DNA of 43,302 bases, taken from NCBI GenBank assembly GCA_945787295.1, contig CALZHQ010000017.1:1-43302 (forward strand). The letters run 5' to 3'. Of the stretch, positions 9,773-17,975 are shown one piece after another. Source of the stretch: an uncultured Desulfuromonadales bacterium. Lineage in GTDB: Bacteria > Desulfobacterota > Desulfuromonadia > Desulfuromonadales > Geopsychrobacteraceae. The translations under genes were made by a program, and so were the position numbers. The first letter of the stretch is position 1; the number at the start of each line of letters is the position of its first letter. The notes below the pieces were generated by a model. The model worked only from the letters and a program-made list of their open reading frames with translations. It did not search any database and had not been told where the DNA came from.

Positions 9773-9924
9773 TTGTTAGCCTCCAGGGGATTGTTGAGTG
9801 TCGCGCTAGGATAGCTTCGGGAAGGGCTAAGGTCCAATTGTTAATATCGATACAGTCAATCCTTGGTATTGATTTATTCGATGCGCATGGGGGGCTATGG
9901 AGAGAATGGAGTAGGAGTGTCGCT

Positions 9925-11484
9925 CTAGCAGGCCAAGGCGGTCAAAGCCGCGATCTCTTTCGGAGAGCTTTCCGGGGCGACTTCAAGCGTGCTTCGTTTT
10001 TCCGTGGCTGTCAGAGGCTGCGACTGCTCCAACTGTTTTCTTAACACATCAAGAGTCGCTTCTGATGTCTGCATTGTTTGTCGACTCCGTTGTTCGACCC
10101 TGTGGATAAGTTCTTCTTCAGGCAGTGGGAAATCCAGAATAACAAATGGGACCTCAAGGTCGATTGCCATTTGCTGCATCAGCTCGCGCTGCTGCTGTTC
10201 GAGAAATGTGGCATCGACAATCACCGGAAAGCCTGATTTGAGAATGGTTTCTGCCAATTCCTGCAAATGCTTGTAGGTCTTCAGGGTCGCTTGCGCGGTA
10301 TAGAGCCCGGTGTCAACAGCAGAGTTGCTGCTGTCTGTTGGAGCCAGCCCGTGCAGCCTTTTCCGCTCGATGTCCGAATGGATACTGACCGCGCCGCATA
10401 ACGGGGCCAACTGTCTTATAAACGTGGTTTTCCCCGACCCGGAGTGACCGTGACTGATAATCAGCGGTGTTTTTCGCGGGCGGCTGTAGTTGCTGGCCAG
10501 ATCGAGATAGCTCTGTAGCAGTTCCCTGTCGAATTCGCGCTCAGTCGCGCTCAGTCCATTCTGGTTCAGCCGCAAGCAGGTGACTTTGGCGCGGACCAGA
10601 GCCCGATAGCTCTTGTAGAAATTGAGCAGCCGCAGCCCCTGATAGTCGCCGGTTCGCTGCAGGTAGCGATTCAGGAAATACCAGCCCAGCGTTTCAGCTT
10701 TCCGGTCGTCCAGATCCATCAACAGGAAGGCGTAGTCGTTGACCAAGTCGATACAGCGGAAGTTGTTGTTGAATTCGATACAGTCGAACAGCACCGGATG
10801 CTGATTGATCCAGACCATATTGGACAGGTGGACATCGCCATGACATTCACGGATAAAATACTGCTCCTTGCGTTTTTTTATCAAGCCACGAAGCTGTTCA
10901 AAACTTCTCAGGCTCCAGCTTTCCAGGTGTATTAACAGTTCATGCTGGAGAGGCTCCGGCAGCAGCGGCCGAATCTGTTTGAAATTTTCCGCCACCGGTG
11001 TTTTGACTGCAGCGAGAGATCCGAAGTCGCTACGGAGATCGACCAGAGGGGCATTCTCGTGCAACTCGGCAATATAGTCAGCGAATTGCTCTATTTGCTC
11101 TGCCGAAAGTTGCCCCTGCTGTAGCAACAGGTCGAGTTCATTCTGGCGCGAAAAACGTTTCATTTTCACCAGGTAGTCGATGGCCGGCAGACCACCGAGG
11201 AGCGGTTTTTCAGCGCTCCCGCCGATGCTGACGACATCAAGATAGAGCTGCGGAGCAAAGCGGCGGTTAAGTCGCAGTTCTTCCTGACAGAAATGCTGAC
11301 GTTTGCTTAAGGTGGAGAAATCGAGGAAGCCAAAGTTGACCGGCTTTTTCAGTTTGTAGGCGAATTTTCCGGTCAGAAAAACCCAGGAGATATGGGTTTC
11401 GACCAATTTGATCCGGTCGACCTGATGGTTGTAGCAGGCAGGGTTCTGCAAGGCTTCAACCAGAGTCGCAGCAGATTTTTGCAT
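9925..11484 (-). CDS. Two-domain protein: APH-like kinase + P-loop (AAA/zeta-like) kinase
   Basis: 519 residues. The N-terminal half (about 25-330) is an aminoglycoside-phosphotransferase-like fold with the catalytic motif HGDVHLSN (215-222) and the metal-binding segment LFDCIEFN. The C-terminal part (from about 338) is a P-loop kinase with Walker A GHSGSGKT (346-353), a downstream VIVDATFLE strand and a QRSRQT basic lid-like stretch. This matches proteins named bifunctional aminoglycoside phosphotransferase/ATP-binding protein; there is no evidence that it confers drug resistance, and the substrate is unknown. The start is the ATG at the 5' end of the frame, with GGAGAAG upstream. Confidence 0.87.
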   Translation of the reverse strand: MQKSAATLVEALQNPACYNHQVDRIKLVETHISWVFLTGKFAYKLKKPVNFGFLDFSTLSKRQHFCQEELRLNRRFAPQLYLDVVSIGGSAEKPLLGGLPAIDYLVKMKRFSRQNELDLLLQQGQLSAEQIEQFADYIAELHENAPLVDLRSDFGSLAAVKTPVAENFKQIRPLLPEPLQHELLIHLESWSLRSFEQLRGLIKKRKEQYFIRECHGDVHLSNMVWINQHPVLFDCIEFNNNFRCIDLVNDYAFLLMDLDDRKAETLGWYFLNRYLQRTGDYQGLRLLNFYKSYRALVRAKVTCLRLNQNGLSATEREFDRELLQSYLDLASNYSRPRKTPLIISHGHSGSGKTTFIRQLAPLCGAVSIHSDIERKRLHGLAPTDSSNSAVDTGLYTAQATLKTYKHLQELAETILKSGFPVIVDATFLEQQQRELMQQMAIDLEVPFVILDFPLPEEELIHRVEQRSRQTMQTSEATLDVLRKQLEQSQPLTATEKRSTLEVAPESSPKEIAALTALAC

Positions 11485-11611
11485 GCGGCTTCTCCTGTCG
11501 GGCGAGCAGGTGAAAAGTAAAAGCGGCCAGAAGTTGTCTCTGCTTAAATCCTAGTCGATAGAGGAGTAATGGCAAATGCCAGCGGTCGGAAAACTCTTGC
11601 CGGATTGGTTG

Positions 11612-12601
11612 CTAGAATCGATGGATGGCCGCGGCCCAGGTCAGGCCGGCTCCGAAGGTGACCATGGCCACGAGATCCCCTGGGCCGATGCGTCCCGATT
11701 TGCGCCCCTCATCGAGGGCGATAGGGATAGACGCCGCCGAGGTATTGCCGAAGCGGTCCACATTGACATAGACCTTCTCTTTGGCAATGCCGAAGCGTTT
11801 GCCGACCGACTCTATGATGCGCAGATTGGCCTGGTGAGGAATAAGCAGATCAATCTCCGCAATATCGATATCGGCTTCATGCAGGAGTTGCTGCAGAACC
11901 TTGGTCATTGTCGTTACCGCGTGCCGGAAAACCTCCCGCCCTTCCATACGAATGGTGGCGAACTCAGGAGGGAGCGCTTCGAGATTTGTCGGATGCAGAC
12001 TGCCACCGCCTGGGTTGTAAAGCAGACCGGACTGACGACCGTCACTGCCGAGGCGGCTGTGAAGCAAGCCACTACTCTCCTCAGCAGGGCCGAGCAGGGC
12101 GGCCCCCGCTCCGTCGCCGAAGAGGACGCAGGTGTCCCGGTCTTGCCAGTTAACGATGGAGCTGAGAACTTCGGCACCGATGACCAGGGCTCGCTGATAG
12201 CCGTTACTCTGCATCATCGCCGTGGCAATTTGCAGGCTGTAGAGAAATCCTGAACAGGCGGCACTGATGTCGAAGGCCACCGCATTTTTGGCGCCGATCT
12301 TGTCCTGAACAAAGCAAGCGGTCGCCGGTAATTTCATGTCTCCACTGACCGTGCCGACGATGATCAGGTCGATCTCCTCGGCAGTAATTCCCGCCTCCGC
12401 TATGGCTTGGCGAGCTGCTTCAGCGGCAAGCTCGGAAACCGGGGTGCCAGGTTCGGCAATATGGCGTTCCCGGATTCCGGTGCGTTCGACGATCCAGCTG
12501 TCTGAGGTGTCAACCAGTGTCTCCAGATCGGCATTGGTCATGACCTTCTCTGGAACAGCGTGTCCTGTAGCGATAATTTTGCACCCGCTTGTTACCTTCA
12601 T
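11612..12601 (-). CDS. fabH: Beta-ketoacyl-ACP synthase III
   Basis: KAS III, which starts fatty acid synthesis by condensing an acyl-CoA with malonyl-ACP. 329 residues, standard length. The catalytic triad is complete: Cys116 in DISAACSGFL, His256 in LIPHQANLR and Asn286 in FGNTSAASIPIAL. The N-terminal SDSWIVERTGIRERHI motif is typical. GAGGAA lies 7 nt before the ATG. It stands alone rather than in a fab cluster, so it may be a second copy or serve a special primer. Confidence 0.93.
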   Translation of the reverse strand: MKVTSGCKIIATGHAVPEKVMTNADLETLVDTSDSWIVERTGIRERHIAEPGTPVSELAAEAARQAIAEAGITAEEIDLIIVGTVSGDMKLPATACFVQDKIGAKNAVAFDISAACSGFLYSLQIATAMMQSNGYQRALVIGAEVLSSIVNWQDRDTCVLFGDGAGAALLGPAEESSGLLHSRLGSDGRQSGLLYNPGGGSLHPTNLEALPPEFATIRMEGREVFRHAVTTMTKVLQQLLHEADIDIAEIDLLIPHQANLRIIESVGKRFGIAKEKVYVNVDRFGNTSAASIPIALDEGRKSGRIGPGDLVAMVTFGAGLTWAAAIHRF

Positions 12602-13221
12602 AGAAAAATTCCTCGATATGGATTGAGCGACTCACAATAATTAACATGTTCGAGTAAAGCCCTCAAGCGCTTCTCCCGGGTTCCTGCAAGAAATCAGATG
12701 GAATAATAAAGGAGGTCCCAGTGGCTCCAGCCGGCTAAAGATTGGCGGACGTTTTCAAGGACTTTCAAGAGTCGAAATGGCGCGGCTTTATAGCTCAGGC
12801 AGGCTGCCGTCGCAAATACTACAGATCTGAAGAAAAAGGCACTGTTAACGTATAAAGTTGATTTTGCTTTCCAACCAATTTTGCCATGAAAAGCCTGCAA
12901 TAATCCCTATGGTATTGTGATAAAGCATTTTGACAGGACTTTTGAAAACGGTACGGAGTGACTTACGGATGATATGGAGAAGTGCCATTAAATTCTAAAT
13001 TTTGAAAAAAATGTCGCTAGAGTCACCTTGAAACGGAATTAGTGACAATTCAGCAGCTAGTCTCGGCCTAATGCTTTGCTTAAAATCTTCATCTCGTTCC
13101 GTGCAATTGCCATTATTTCTATGGGGTCATCTGTCGATAATGAGTTATCTGCTCTATAATTTATGGATGTTGTAAAGATTTTTTCTTTAGGCGCGGACAA
13201 CCTAACAAGGTTGAAGAATCA
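12602..13221. other. 620-bp AT-rich intergenic region
   Basis: Between divergent fabH and the CDF exporter. It probably holds both promoters. Apart from a possible 47-codon minus-strand ORF (13057-13200, listed separately) I see no gene. Base composition is lower in GC than in the flanking housekeeping genes. Confidence 0.45.
13057..13200 (-). CDS. possible small ORF, divergent from the CDF gene
   Basis: An uninterrupted minus-strand frame of 47 codons with protein-like composition (contains DDPIEIMAIARNEMKILSKA, amphipathic at the C-terminus). It has no ATG near its start; TTG at 13200 is the only plausible initiation codon, and an in-frame stop lies a few codons upstream. It could be a small real gene, the tail of a decayed one, or chance in AT-rich DNA. 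I do not recognise a family. Confidence 0.25.
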   Translation of the reverse strand: MSAPKEKIFTTSINYRADNSLSTDDPIEIMAIARNEMKILSKALGRD

Positions 13222-14121
13222 ATGTCCCACGATCACACCCACCATGTTCATGATTACAATCGTGCCTTTGCCATCGGTGTAGTTCTCAATCTTGCTTTCG
13301 TTGCCATAGAAGCCGGTTACGGCATTGTCGCCGACTCCCTGGCTCTGATTGCCGATGCCGGACACAATCTGAGCGATGTTTTCAGTCTGCTGCTTGCTTG
13401 GGGTGCTGCGTCACTGGCCCGTAAGGATGCGACAGAAAAACGAACCTATGGCTTCCGCAAGGGTACCATTATGGCCTCTCTGGCAAGCGCAATCGTACTG
13501 CTTATTGCCCTGGGAGGAATCACTTGGGAAGCCATTGAACGTTTCGATCAACCCAAGCCGGTTGAAGGAATGACCGTGATCGTGGTCGCTGCGATTGGGG
13601 TTGTCATTAATACGATAACGGCGCTATTGTTCGTCGCCGGTCAAAAACACGATTTAAACATCAGGGGCGCATTCCTTCACATGACCGCCGATGCAGGAGT
13701 TTCGCTGGGCGTTGTGATATCCGGCATCTTGATCATGACCACCGGCTGGCTACTGATCGATCCGCTTGTCAGCCTTCTCATTGTCGCAGTTATCCTCGTC
13801 GGCACCTGGTCCTTATTACTCGATTCCCTGAACCTGGCTATTGATGCCGTACCCGAACATATCGACATGCCTGGCGTTAGGAACTATCTCTCCGGGTTGG
13901 ATCATGTCTCAGAGATCCACGATCTGCATGTCTGGCCGCTCAGCACCACGGAGGTGGCATTGACCGTTCATCTCACCGTAGGCAGCGCTGCTCTGCCTAT
14001 GGATTTTCTGGCAAATATCCAGCAACAACTTCATGACCAGTTCGCTATTGAGCATTCGACGATCCAAGTCGAACGGCATGACGATGTACCATGTGTCATC
14101 AATAATTCCGGCTGTTTATAA
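13222..14121 (+). CDS. Cation diffusion facilitator, zinc/cadmium/cobalt exporter (CzcD-like)
   Basis: 299-residue CDF antiporter exporting divalent metal ions (commonly Zn, Cd or Co) from the cytoplasm. Six membrane helices precede a cytoplasmic C-terminal domain (about 210-299). The transport site is visible as H48/D52 (HNLSD) and H153/D157 (HMTAD), the pattern of Zn/Cd members. The His-rich N-terminus (MSHDHTHHVHDYN) is typical of CzcD. A weak AAGG lies upstream of the ATG. The following small exported protein may share the metal-stress theme. Confidence 0.92.
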   Translation: MSHDHTHHVHDYNRAFAIGVVLNLAFVAIEAGYGIVADSLALIADAGHNLSDVFSLLLAWGAASLARKDATEKRTYGFRKGTIMASLASAIVLLIALGGITWEAIERFDQPKPVEGMTVIVVAAIGVVINTITALLFVAGQKHDLNIRGAFLHMTADAGVSLGVVISGILIMTTGWLLIDPLVSLLIVAVILVGTWSLLLDSLNLAIDAVPEHIDMPGVRNYLSGLDHVSEIHDLHVWPLSTTEVALTVHLTVGSAALPMDFLANIQQQLHDQFAIEHSTIQVERHDDVPCVINNSGCL

Positions 14122-14318
14122 GCGACCCTTTCGACACAATATCTCTTGAAACCAGACACGGTGAATTATTGACTTGCCGCGCTGGGCGAGCAAAAGAGGC
14201 TCCCGAACTGTGCAAATGCGTAGTCGTGAAATGAGACTTATCCCCTCGTTTTTATCTAGAAAGGCGAGTATAAGAATAAAATAATCGTCTTTGGAATTTC
14301 TGCTTTCAGGTAACAGTT

Positions 14319-14774
14319 ATGCTGACTAGCTCGCTACATACAAAATGGATCATGCGATTTTTCTTAATGATTTATCTGTTGCTTAGCTTCAGTACTGCCA
14401 ATGCTTCTTTTTGGTGCCTGGATGAGGAAAGCTCTTCCCACCTGGAATCGAGCCCCATTGGCAAATGTTGGACCAATTGCCCTCCGGACACCGATGCCAA
14501 TCTACAAGCCATAGTGACCACTCAGGCCGCAGTATTCTCGTCTGAGCAGGGGGAAGACTGCCTTGATTCCCCAGTGCATTCTTCGGCACTCACGTCTTCA
14601 CAGCGGACAAGCACGCCAAATAAAGTTTTTACAAATGATTTTGATAAGGACGATCTTCCCCACATTCCAAACCTAAGCGTAGAAGGGACACGCTTTGCCA
14701 ATCTGAGCCTACCTACTCACTTACCAACACCTCAAACTTTAAAAGCCCTGCGTACAGTTGTACTTCTGCATTAA
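14319..14774 (+). CDS. Small exported protein of unknown function
   Basis: 151 residues (or 140 from an in-frame ATG at 14352). An N-terminal signal peptide (RFFLMIYLLLSFSTANAS) predicts export. The mature part has four Cys (FWCLDE, GKCWTNC, EDCLDS) and ends with LKALRTVVLLH. From memory, similar small Cys-containing exported proteins occur beside heavy-metal efflux genes in Geobacter relatives, and the upstream CDF exporter fits, but this is a weak inference. AGGTAACAGTT precedes the ATG. Confidence 0.6.
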   Translation: MLTSSLHTKWIMRFFLMIYLLLSFSTANASFWCLDEESSSHLESSPIGKCWTNCPPDTDANLQAIVTTQAAVFSSEQGEDCLDSPVHSSALTSSQRTSTPNKVFTNDFDKDDLPHIPNLSVEGTRFANLSLPTHLPTPQTLKALRTVVLLH

Positions 14775-14938
14775 ACCTACCTGCCTTCCACAGTAAAAAA
14801 CATAAAAGAACAGATCAAATTTGGAGTTCACTTGGCCACCATGTTCGTCAGATATTTCTTGGCTCATGGGACTAACTGCCAAAGGCTCCTTCACCCTAAT
14901 TTTCAACAAAGTCCTGCATTGAACAGGCAAATTTATCT

Positions 14939-15490
14939 ATGAAAAAAGAAACTATTCTACTGATCGTTATAGCTTTAGTCGTCGGTACGTTAGGTGGGAT
15001 TATTTTCACCAACGCCAACAAAAAAATTCCGGCCGCAAATCAGGCTGCCCCCCCGACTTCTCCGATCGATTCTCTGCAGCATGTCGAACACCTTAAAAAG
15101 CTGGTCGCCAAAGAGCCGGGCAATCGGAATGCCTGGGTTCAATTAGGACATAGCTACTTCGATTCCAACCAGCCAATGAAGGCGATTGATGCCTACGACA
15201 AAGCGTTGGACATCGACGGCAACGATCCGGACGTATTAACCGATCAGGGAACCATGTATCGCCGGGTTGGCTGGTTCGACAAGGCGATCAACAACTTTAT
15301 CAAAGCTAATCAGCTCAACCCGCAGCACCTGAATTCCCTGTTCAACATGGGCATCGTCTACAGCCAGGATCTGGGAGAAAAACAGAAGGCGGATGAAGCC
15401 TGGAATCGTTATCTGGAACTCAATCCGACTGGTCAGGCAGCCGACAAAGTCCGCACCATGCTCGACCACATGTGGAATGGGCACGGCTAA
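14939..15490 (+). CDS. Membrane-anchored tetratricopeptide repeat protein
   Basis: 183 residues: an N-terminal membrane anchor (about 5-27, ILLIVIALVVGTLGGIIF), a short linker, then about three TPR units (from about residue 50: NAWVQLGHSYFDSNQPMKAI; DVLTDQGTMYRRVGWFDKAI; SLFNMGIVYSQDLGEKQKA). It resembles the periplasmic TPR part of cytochrome c maturation proteins (CcmH/NrfG type). It begins the thiol-redox cluster, 21 bases before the TlpA-like gene, so a scaffold role in thiol or cytochrome assembly is plausible but not shown. Confidence 0.8.
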   Translation: MKKETILLIVIALVVGTLGGIIFTNANKKIPAANQAAPPTSPIDSLQHVEHLKKLVAKEPGNRNAWVQLGHSYFDSNQPMKAIDAYDKALDIDGNDPDVLTDQGTMYRRVGWFDKAINNFIKANQLNPQHLNSLFNMGIVYSQDLGEKQKADEAWNRYLELNPTGQAADKVRTMLDHMWNGHG

Positions 15491-15511
15491 ATCCTATAGA
15501 AAGGTCAACTC

Positions 15512-16027
15512 ATGCGTTATTTGCTTCTGATTGTTTTACTCGTGGTCATAGGTGGAGGTGCCTACATTTATTCGAATCTGCCATCTACGACAGCGGTGGT
15601 TGCCGGCGATGTGGCCCCAGACTTCACACTTGAGGACACCAAAGGCAACAAGTTCACCCTGTCTGAATTACGCGGCAAGATCGTTATGGTGAACTTCTGG
15701 GCGACCTGGTGTCCGCCCTGTATAGAAGAGATGCCTTCGATGGAAAGGCTGAATAAATTTATGGCGGAGGAAGATTTTGTCATGCTGGCGATCAATACGG
15801 AAAAGAATGGTCGCACAGTTGTGCCTGACTTTCTGAAGAAGACCCCCTACGATTTTCCCATTCTCTATGATGACCAGGTCACCGTGCAGCAACAATACGG
15901 CGTCTACAAATTCCCGGAATCCTTCATCGTCGGAAAAGATGGAACCGTCGTTGAAAAAATCATCGGACCACTCGACTGGTCCAGCCCGAAAACGGTCGCC
16001 TACCTCAAGGGCTTAGCCAAAGGATAA
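15512..16027 (+). CDS. TlpA/ResA-like membrane-anchored thioredoxin
   Basis: Periplasm-facing thiol reductase, 171 residues, with an N-terminal membrane anchor (about 3-20) and a thioredoxin fold. The active site is WCPPC (Cys67, Cys70) within NFWATWCPPCIEEMP; the ResA/TlpA family signature APDFTLEDTKGNKFTLSELRGK precedes it, and the cis-Pro segment is KFPESFIV. It likely takes electrons from CcdA, encoded 4 bases downstream, and reduces apocytochrome c or other periplasmic disulfides. GAAAGG precedes the ATG. Confidence 0.93.
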   Translation: MRYLLLIVLLVVIGGGAYIYSNLPSTTAVVAGDVAPDFTLEDTKGNKFTLSELRGKIVMVNFWATWCPPCIEEMPSMERLNKFMAEEDFVMLAINTEKNGRTVVPDFLKKTPYDFPILYDDQVTVQQQYGVYKFPESFIVGKDGTVVEKIIGPLDWSSPKTVAYLKGLAKG

Positions 16028-16031
16028 TCAA

Positions 16032-16781
16032 TTGTTGCAACAAACTGCCGATATAACTTACTGGATCGCCTTTACTGCGGGGATTCTGTCCTTCGTTTCA
16101 CCCTGCGTGCTACCGCTGATCCCATCATATTTAACCTATATTACCGGCCTGTCCTTCAACCAGTTGGATGAAGCCCATCCCGGCGCCAAGGTCCGCTTGA
16201 CGGTTATTCTCCACACCCTCTGCTTCATCTTCGGGTTTTCCGCTATTTTCATCCTGCTCGGCGCGATTGCCGGGATCGCCTCCGGACAGATCCAGGCCTT
16301 CCTGCGTGAGGGACTGGATTGGGTGGCGAAGATCGGCGGGTTGCTGATTCTGCTGTTCGGTGTGCACATGACCGGCCTGATCTCTTTTCGTGCCCTGCTT
16401 GGAGAAAAAAGGCTGCACCTGCACAAAAGGCCGGCCGGTTTTTTCGGCACCTTCATCATCGGCGTTGCCTTTGCGGCCGGCTGGACCCCCTGTATCGGAC
16501 CGATTCTGGCGTCGATTCTGATGGTCGCAGCAACCTCTGGTCAGGTCGGCGAAGGAACCATTCTGTTGACCTTCTATTCGATGGGTCTTGGAGTTCCCTT
16601 TCTGCTCTCGGGGCTGCTGTTCCACCAGTTCCTGGGTGCATTCAAACGGCTTAAGAGCCACATGCGCAAGATTGAAATCGGCACCGGTGTCATGCTCATT
16701 GCGGTCGGCATCATGCTGATGTTCGGTCTGCTGGGGCCGATCACCATGTTTTTTTACCGGTTTATTCCGGTCATGGGATAG
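16032..16781 (+). CDS. ccdA: Cytochrome c biogenesis protein CcdA (DsbD transmembrane type)
   Basis: 249-residue membrane protein that passes electrons from cytoplasmic thioredoxin to periplasmic thiol proteins. Six or so helices are visible, with the two redox Cys motifs SPCVLPLIPSYLTYITG (helix 1) and GWTPCIGPIL (helix 4). A TTG start at 16032 (or 16035) is used; AAAGGA in the end of the TlpA gene serves as ribosome-binding site, and no earlier ATG exists. Tight spacing with the TlpA-like gene indicates a functional pair. Confidence 0.93.
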   Translation: MLQQTADITYWIAFTAGILSFVSPCVLPLIPSYLTYITGLSFNQLDEAHPGAKVRLTVILHTLCFIFGFSAIFILLGAIAGIASGQIQAFLREGLDWVAKIGGLLILLFGVHMTGLISFRALLGEKRLHLHKRPAGFFGTFIIGVAFAAGWTPCIGPILASILMVAATSGQVGEGTILLTFYSMGLGVPFLLSGLLFHQFLGAFKRLKSHMRKIEIGTGVMLIAVGIMLMFGLLGPITMFFYRFIPVMG

Positions 16782-16853
16782 CTCCAGATTGATTAGCGGC
16801 ACTGGCCCGCTCACACTATCTTAATCATCGCCAGAGTTTTGGAGACTTTAAAA

Positions 16854-17294
16854 ATGTCACAACCTGACAAATCAATAGATATTAACTGGACGCTGCTGTT
16901 CCTCTGCTGGCTGCTAGTCACAGTTTCAGCAACGATCAGCCTCTTTTTCAGCTCCGTTTTGGAGTATGAACCCTGCGTCCTCTGCTGGTATCAGCGGATC
17001 TGCCTGTTCCCTCTAATTTTCATTTTTGCCGCGGGTCTTTTCCCTGTTTTTGATAAGAGCGTCATCAAGTATGCCCTGCCGCTGACTATTGCAGGCGGCT
17101 TGACGGCTCTTTATCACACCCTGCTCTATGCAGGGATTATCCCAGAGAACATTCAGCCTTGTTCACAAGGAGTATCCTGCACGGAAAAATACATCGAGCT
17201 GTTCGGTTTCATCTCGATCCCGATGATGTCGTTTTTCGCATTTTCGCTTCTTGCTACCTTATTAATCATCCTGAAGAGGAGAACATCTAAATGA
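16854..17294 (+). CDS. dsbB: Disulfide bond formation protein DsbB
   Basis: Inner-membrane oxidase that reoxidises DsbA and passes electrons to quinone. 146 residues from ATG 16854, chosen because GGAG lies about 10 nt upstream (a TTG at 16839 is in frame but overlaps that site). Four helices; the first redox pair is Cys41-Cys44 in CVLCWYQR and the second is Cys103-Cys109 in the periplasmic loop PCSQGVSC. Its TGA overlaps the ATG of the DsbA-like gene (ATGA), showing translational coupling with its partner. Confidence 0.93.
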   Translation: MSQPDKSIDINWTLLFLCWLLVTVSATISLFFSSVLEYEPCVLCWYQRICLFPLIFIFAAGLFPVFDKSVIKYALPLTIAGGLTALYHTLLYAGIIPENIQPCSQGVSCTEKYIELFGFISIPMMSFFAFSLLATLLIILKRRTSK

Positions 17295-17944
17295 AATACG
17301 CACTTATCGGAATCACCTGCGTAGTACTCGCTTTTGCCTTTGTGGTCGGCAGTAACTACTACAAGGAGCAGCAGGTCAAAAAATACGGTTTTATGGCTGC
17401 GGAAAACAGAGAACTCTTTATTCGCGATCATTCGCGAACCCTGGGCAGCGACGATGCCAAAGTTTTCCTGGTTGAGTTTATGGACCCGGCCTGCGAAACC
17501 TGCGCTGCATTTTCCCCCTTTGTCAAAAAAATCATGGATGCCAATCCCGGCAAAATCAAACTGGTCTTGCGTTATGCCCCGTTCCATGATGGCGCCGATA
17601 ATTTCGTCAAAATTGCTGAAGCCGCCGGAAAGCAGGGGAAGTACTGGGAAACCCTGGATCTGATGTTTAAAACCCAGGGTGTCTGGGCCAACCACGGGCA
17701 CTGGCAGCCGGAAAAGCTATGGGATCTTCTGCCGAGAGCCGGGGTCGATGTCGCGCAGATCAGAAAAGATATGCACAGCCCGGAGATTGCCAAAATCATC
17801 GAACAGGATATGGCCGACGTGAAAGCGTTGAATGTGCAGAAAACACCCGGCTATTTTGTCAACGGGAAGCCGCTGCAAACTTTCGGCTACAGGCAATTGC
17901 ATGAGCTGATCCAGGCCGAGCTGAATCTCCAGTATCCGAACTGA
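17291..17944 (+). CDS. DsbA-family thiol:disulfide oxidoreductase
   Basis: 217 residues; an N-terminal signal-anchor (about 4-22), then a DsbA-like thioredoxin fold with a helical insertion. The active site is CETC (Cys68, Cys71) in FMDPACETCAAFSPF, an unusual dipeptide compared with E. coli DsbA CPHC. The cis-Pro loop is KTPGYFVNGKP (Pro186). It overlaps dsbB by 4 bases, so it is the likely substrate oxidised by DsbB and perhaps by the VKOR protein encoded 31 bases downstream. Confidence 0.92.
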   Translation: MKYALIGITCVVLAFAFVVGSNYYKEQQVKKYGFMAAENRELFIRDHSRTLGSDDAKVFLVEFMDPACETCAAFSPFVKKIMDANPGKIKLVLRYAPFHDGADNFVKIAEAAGKQGKYWETLDLMFKTQGVWANHGHWQPEKLWDLLPRAGVDVAQIRKDMHSPEIAKIIEQDMADVKALNVQKTPGYFVNGKPLQTFGYRQLHELIQAELNLQYPN

Positions 17945-17975
17945 TTGAGCATCACAAGACTAGAGGAGCTCAGAA

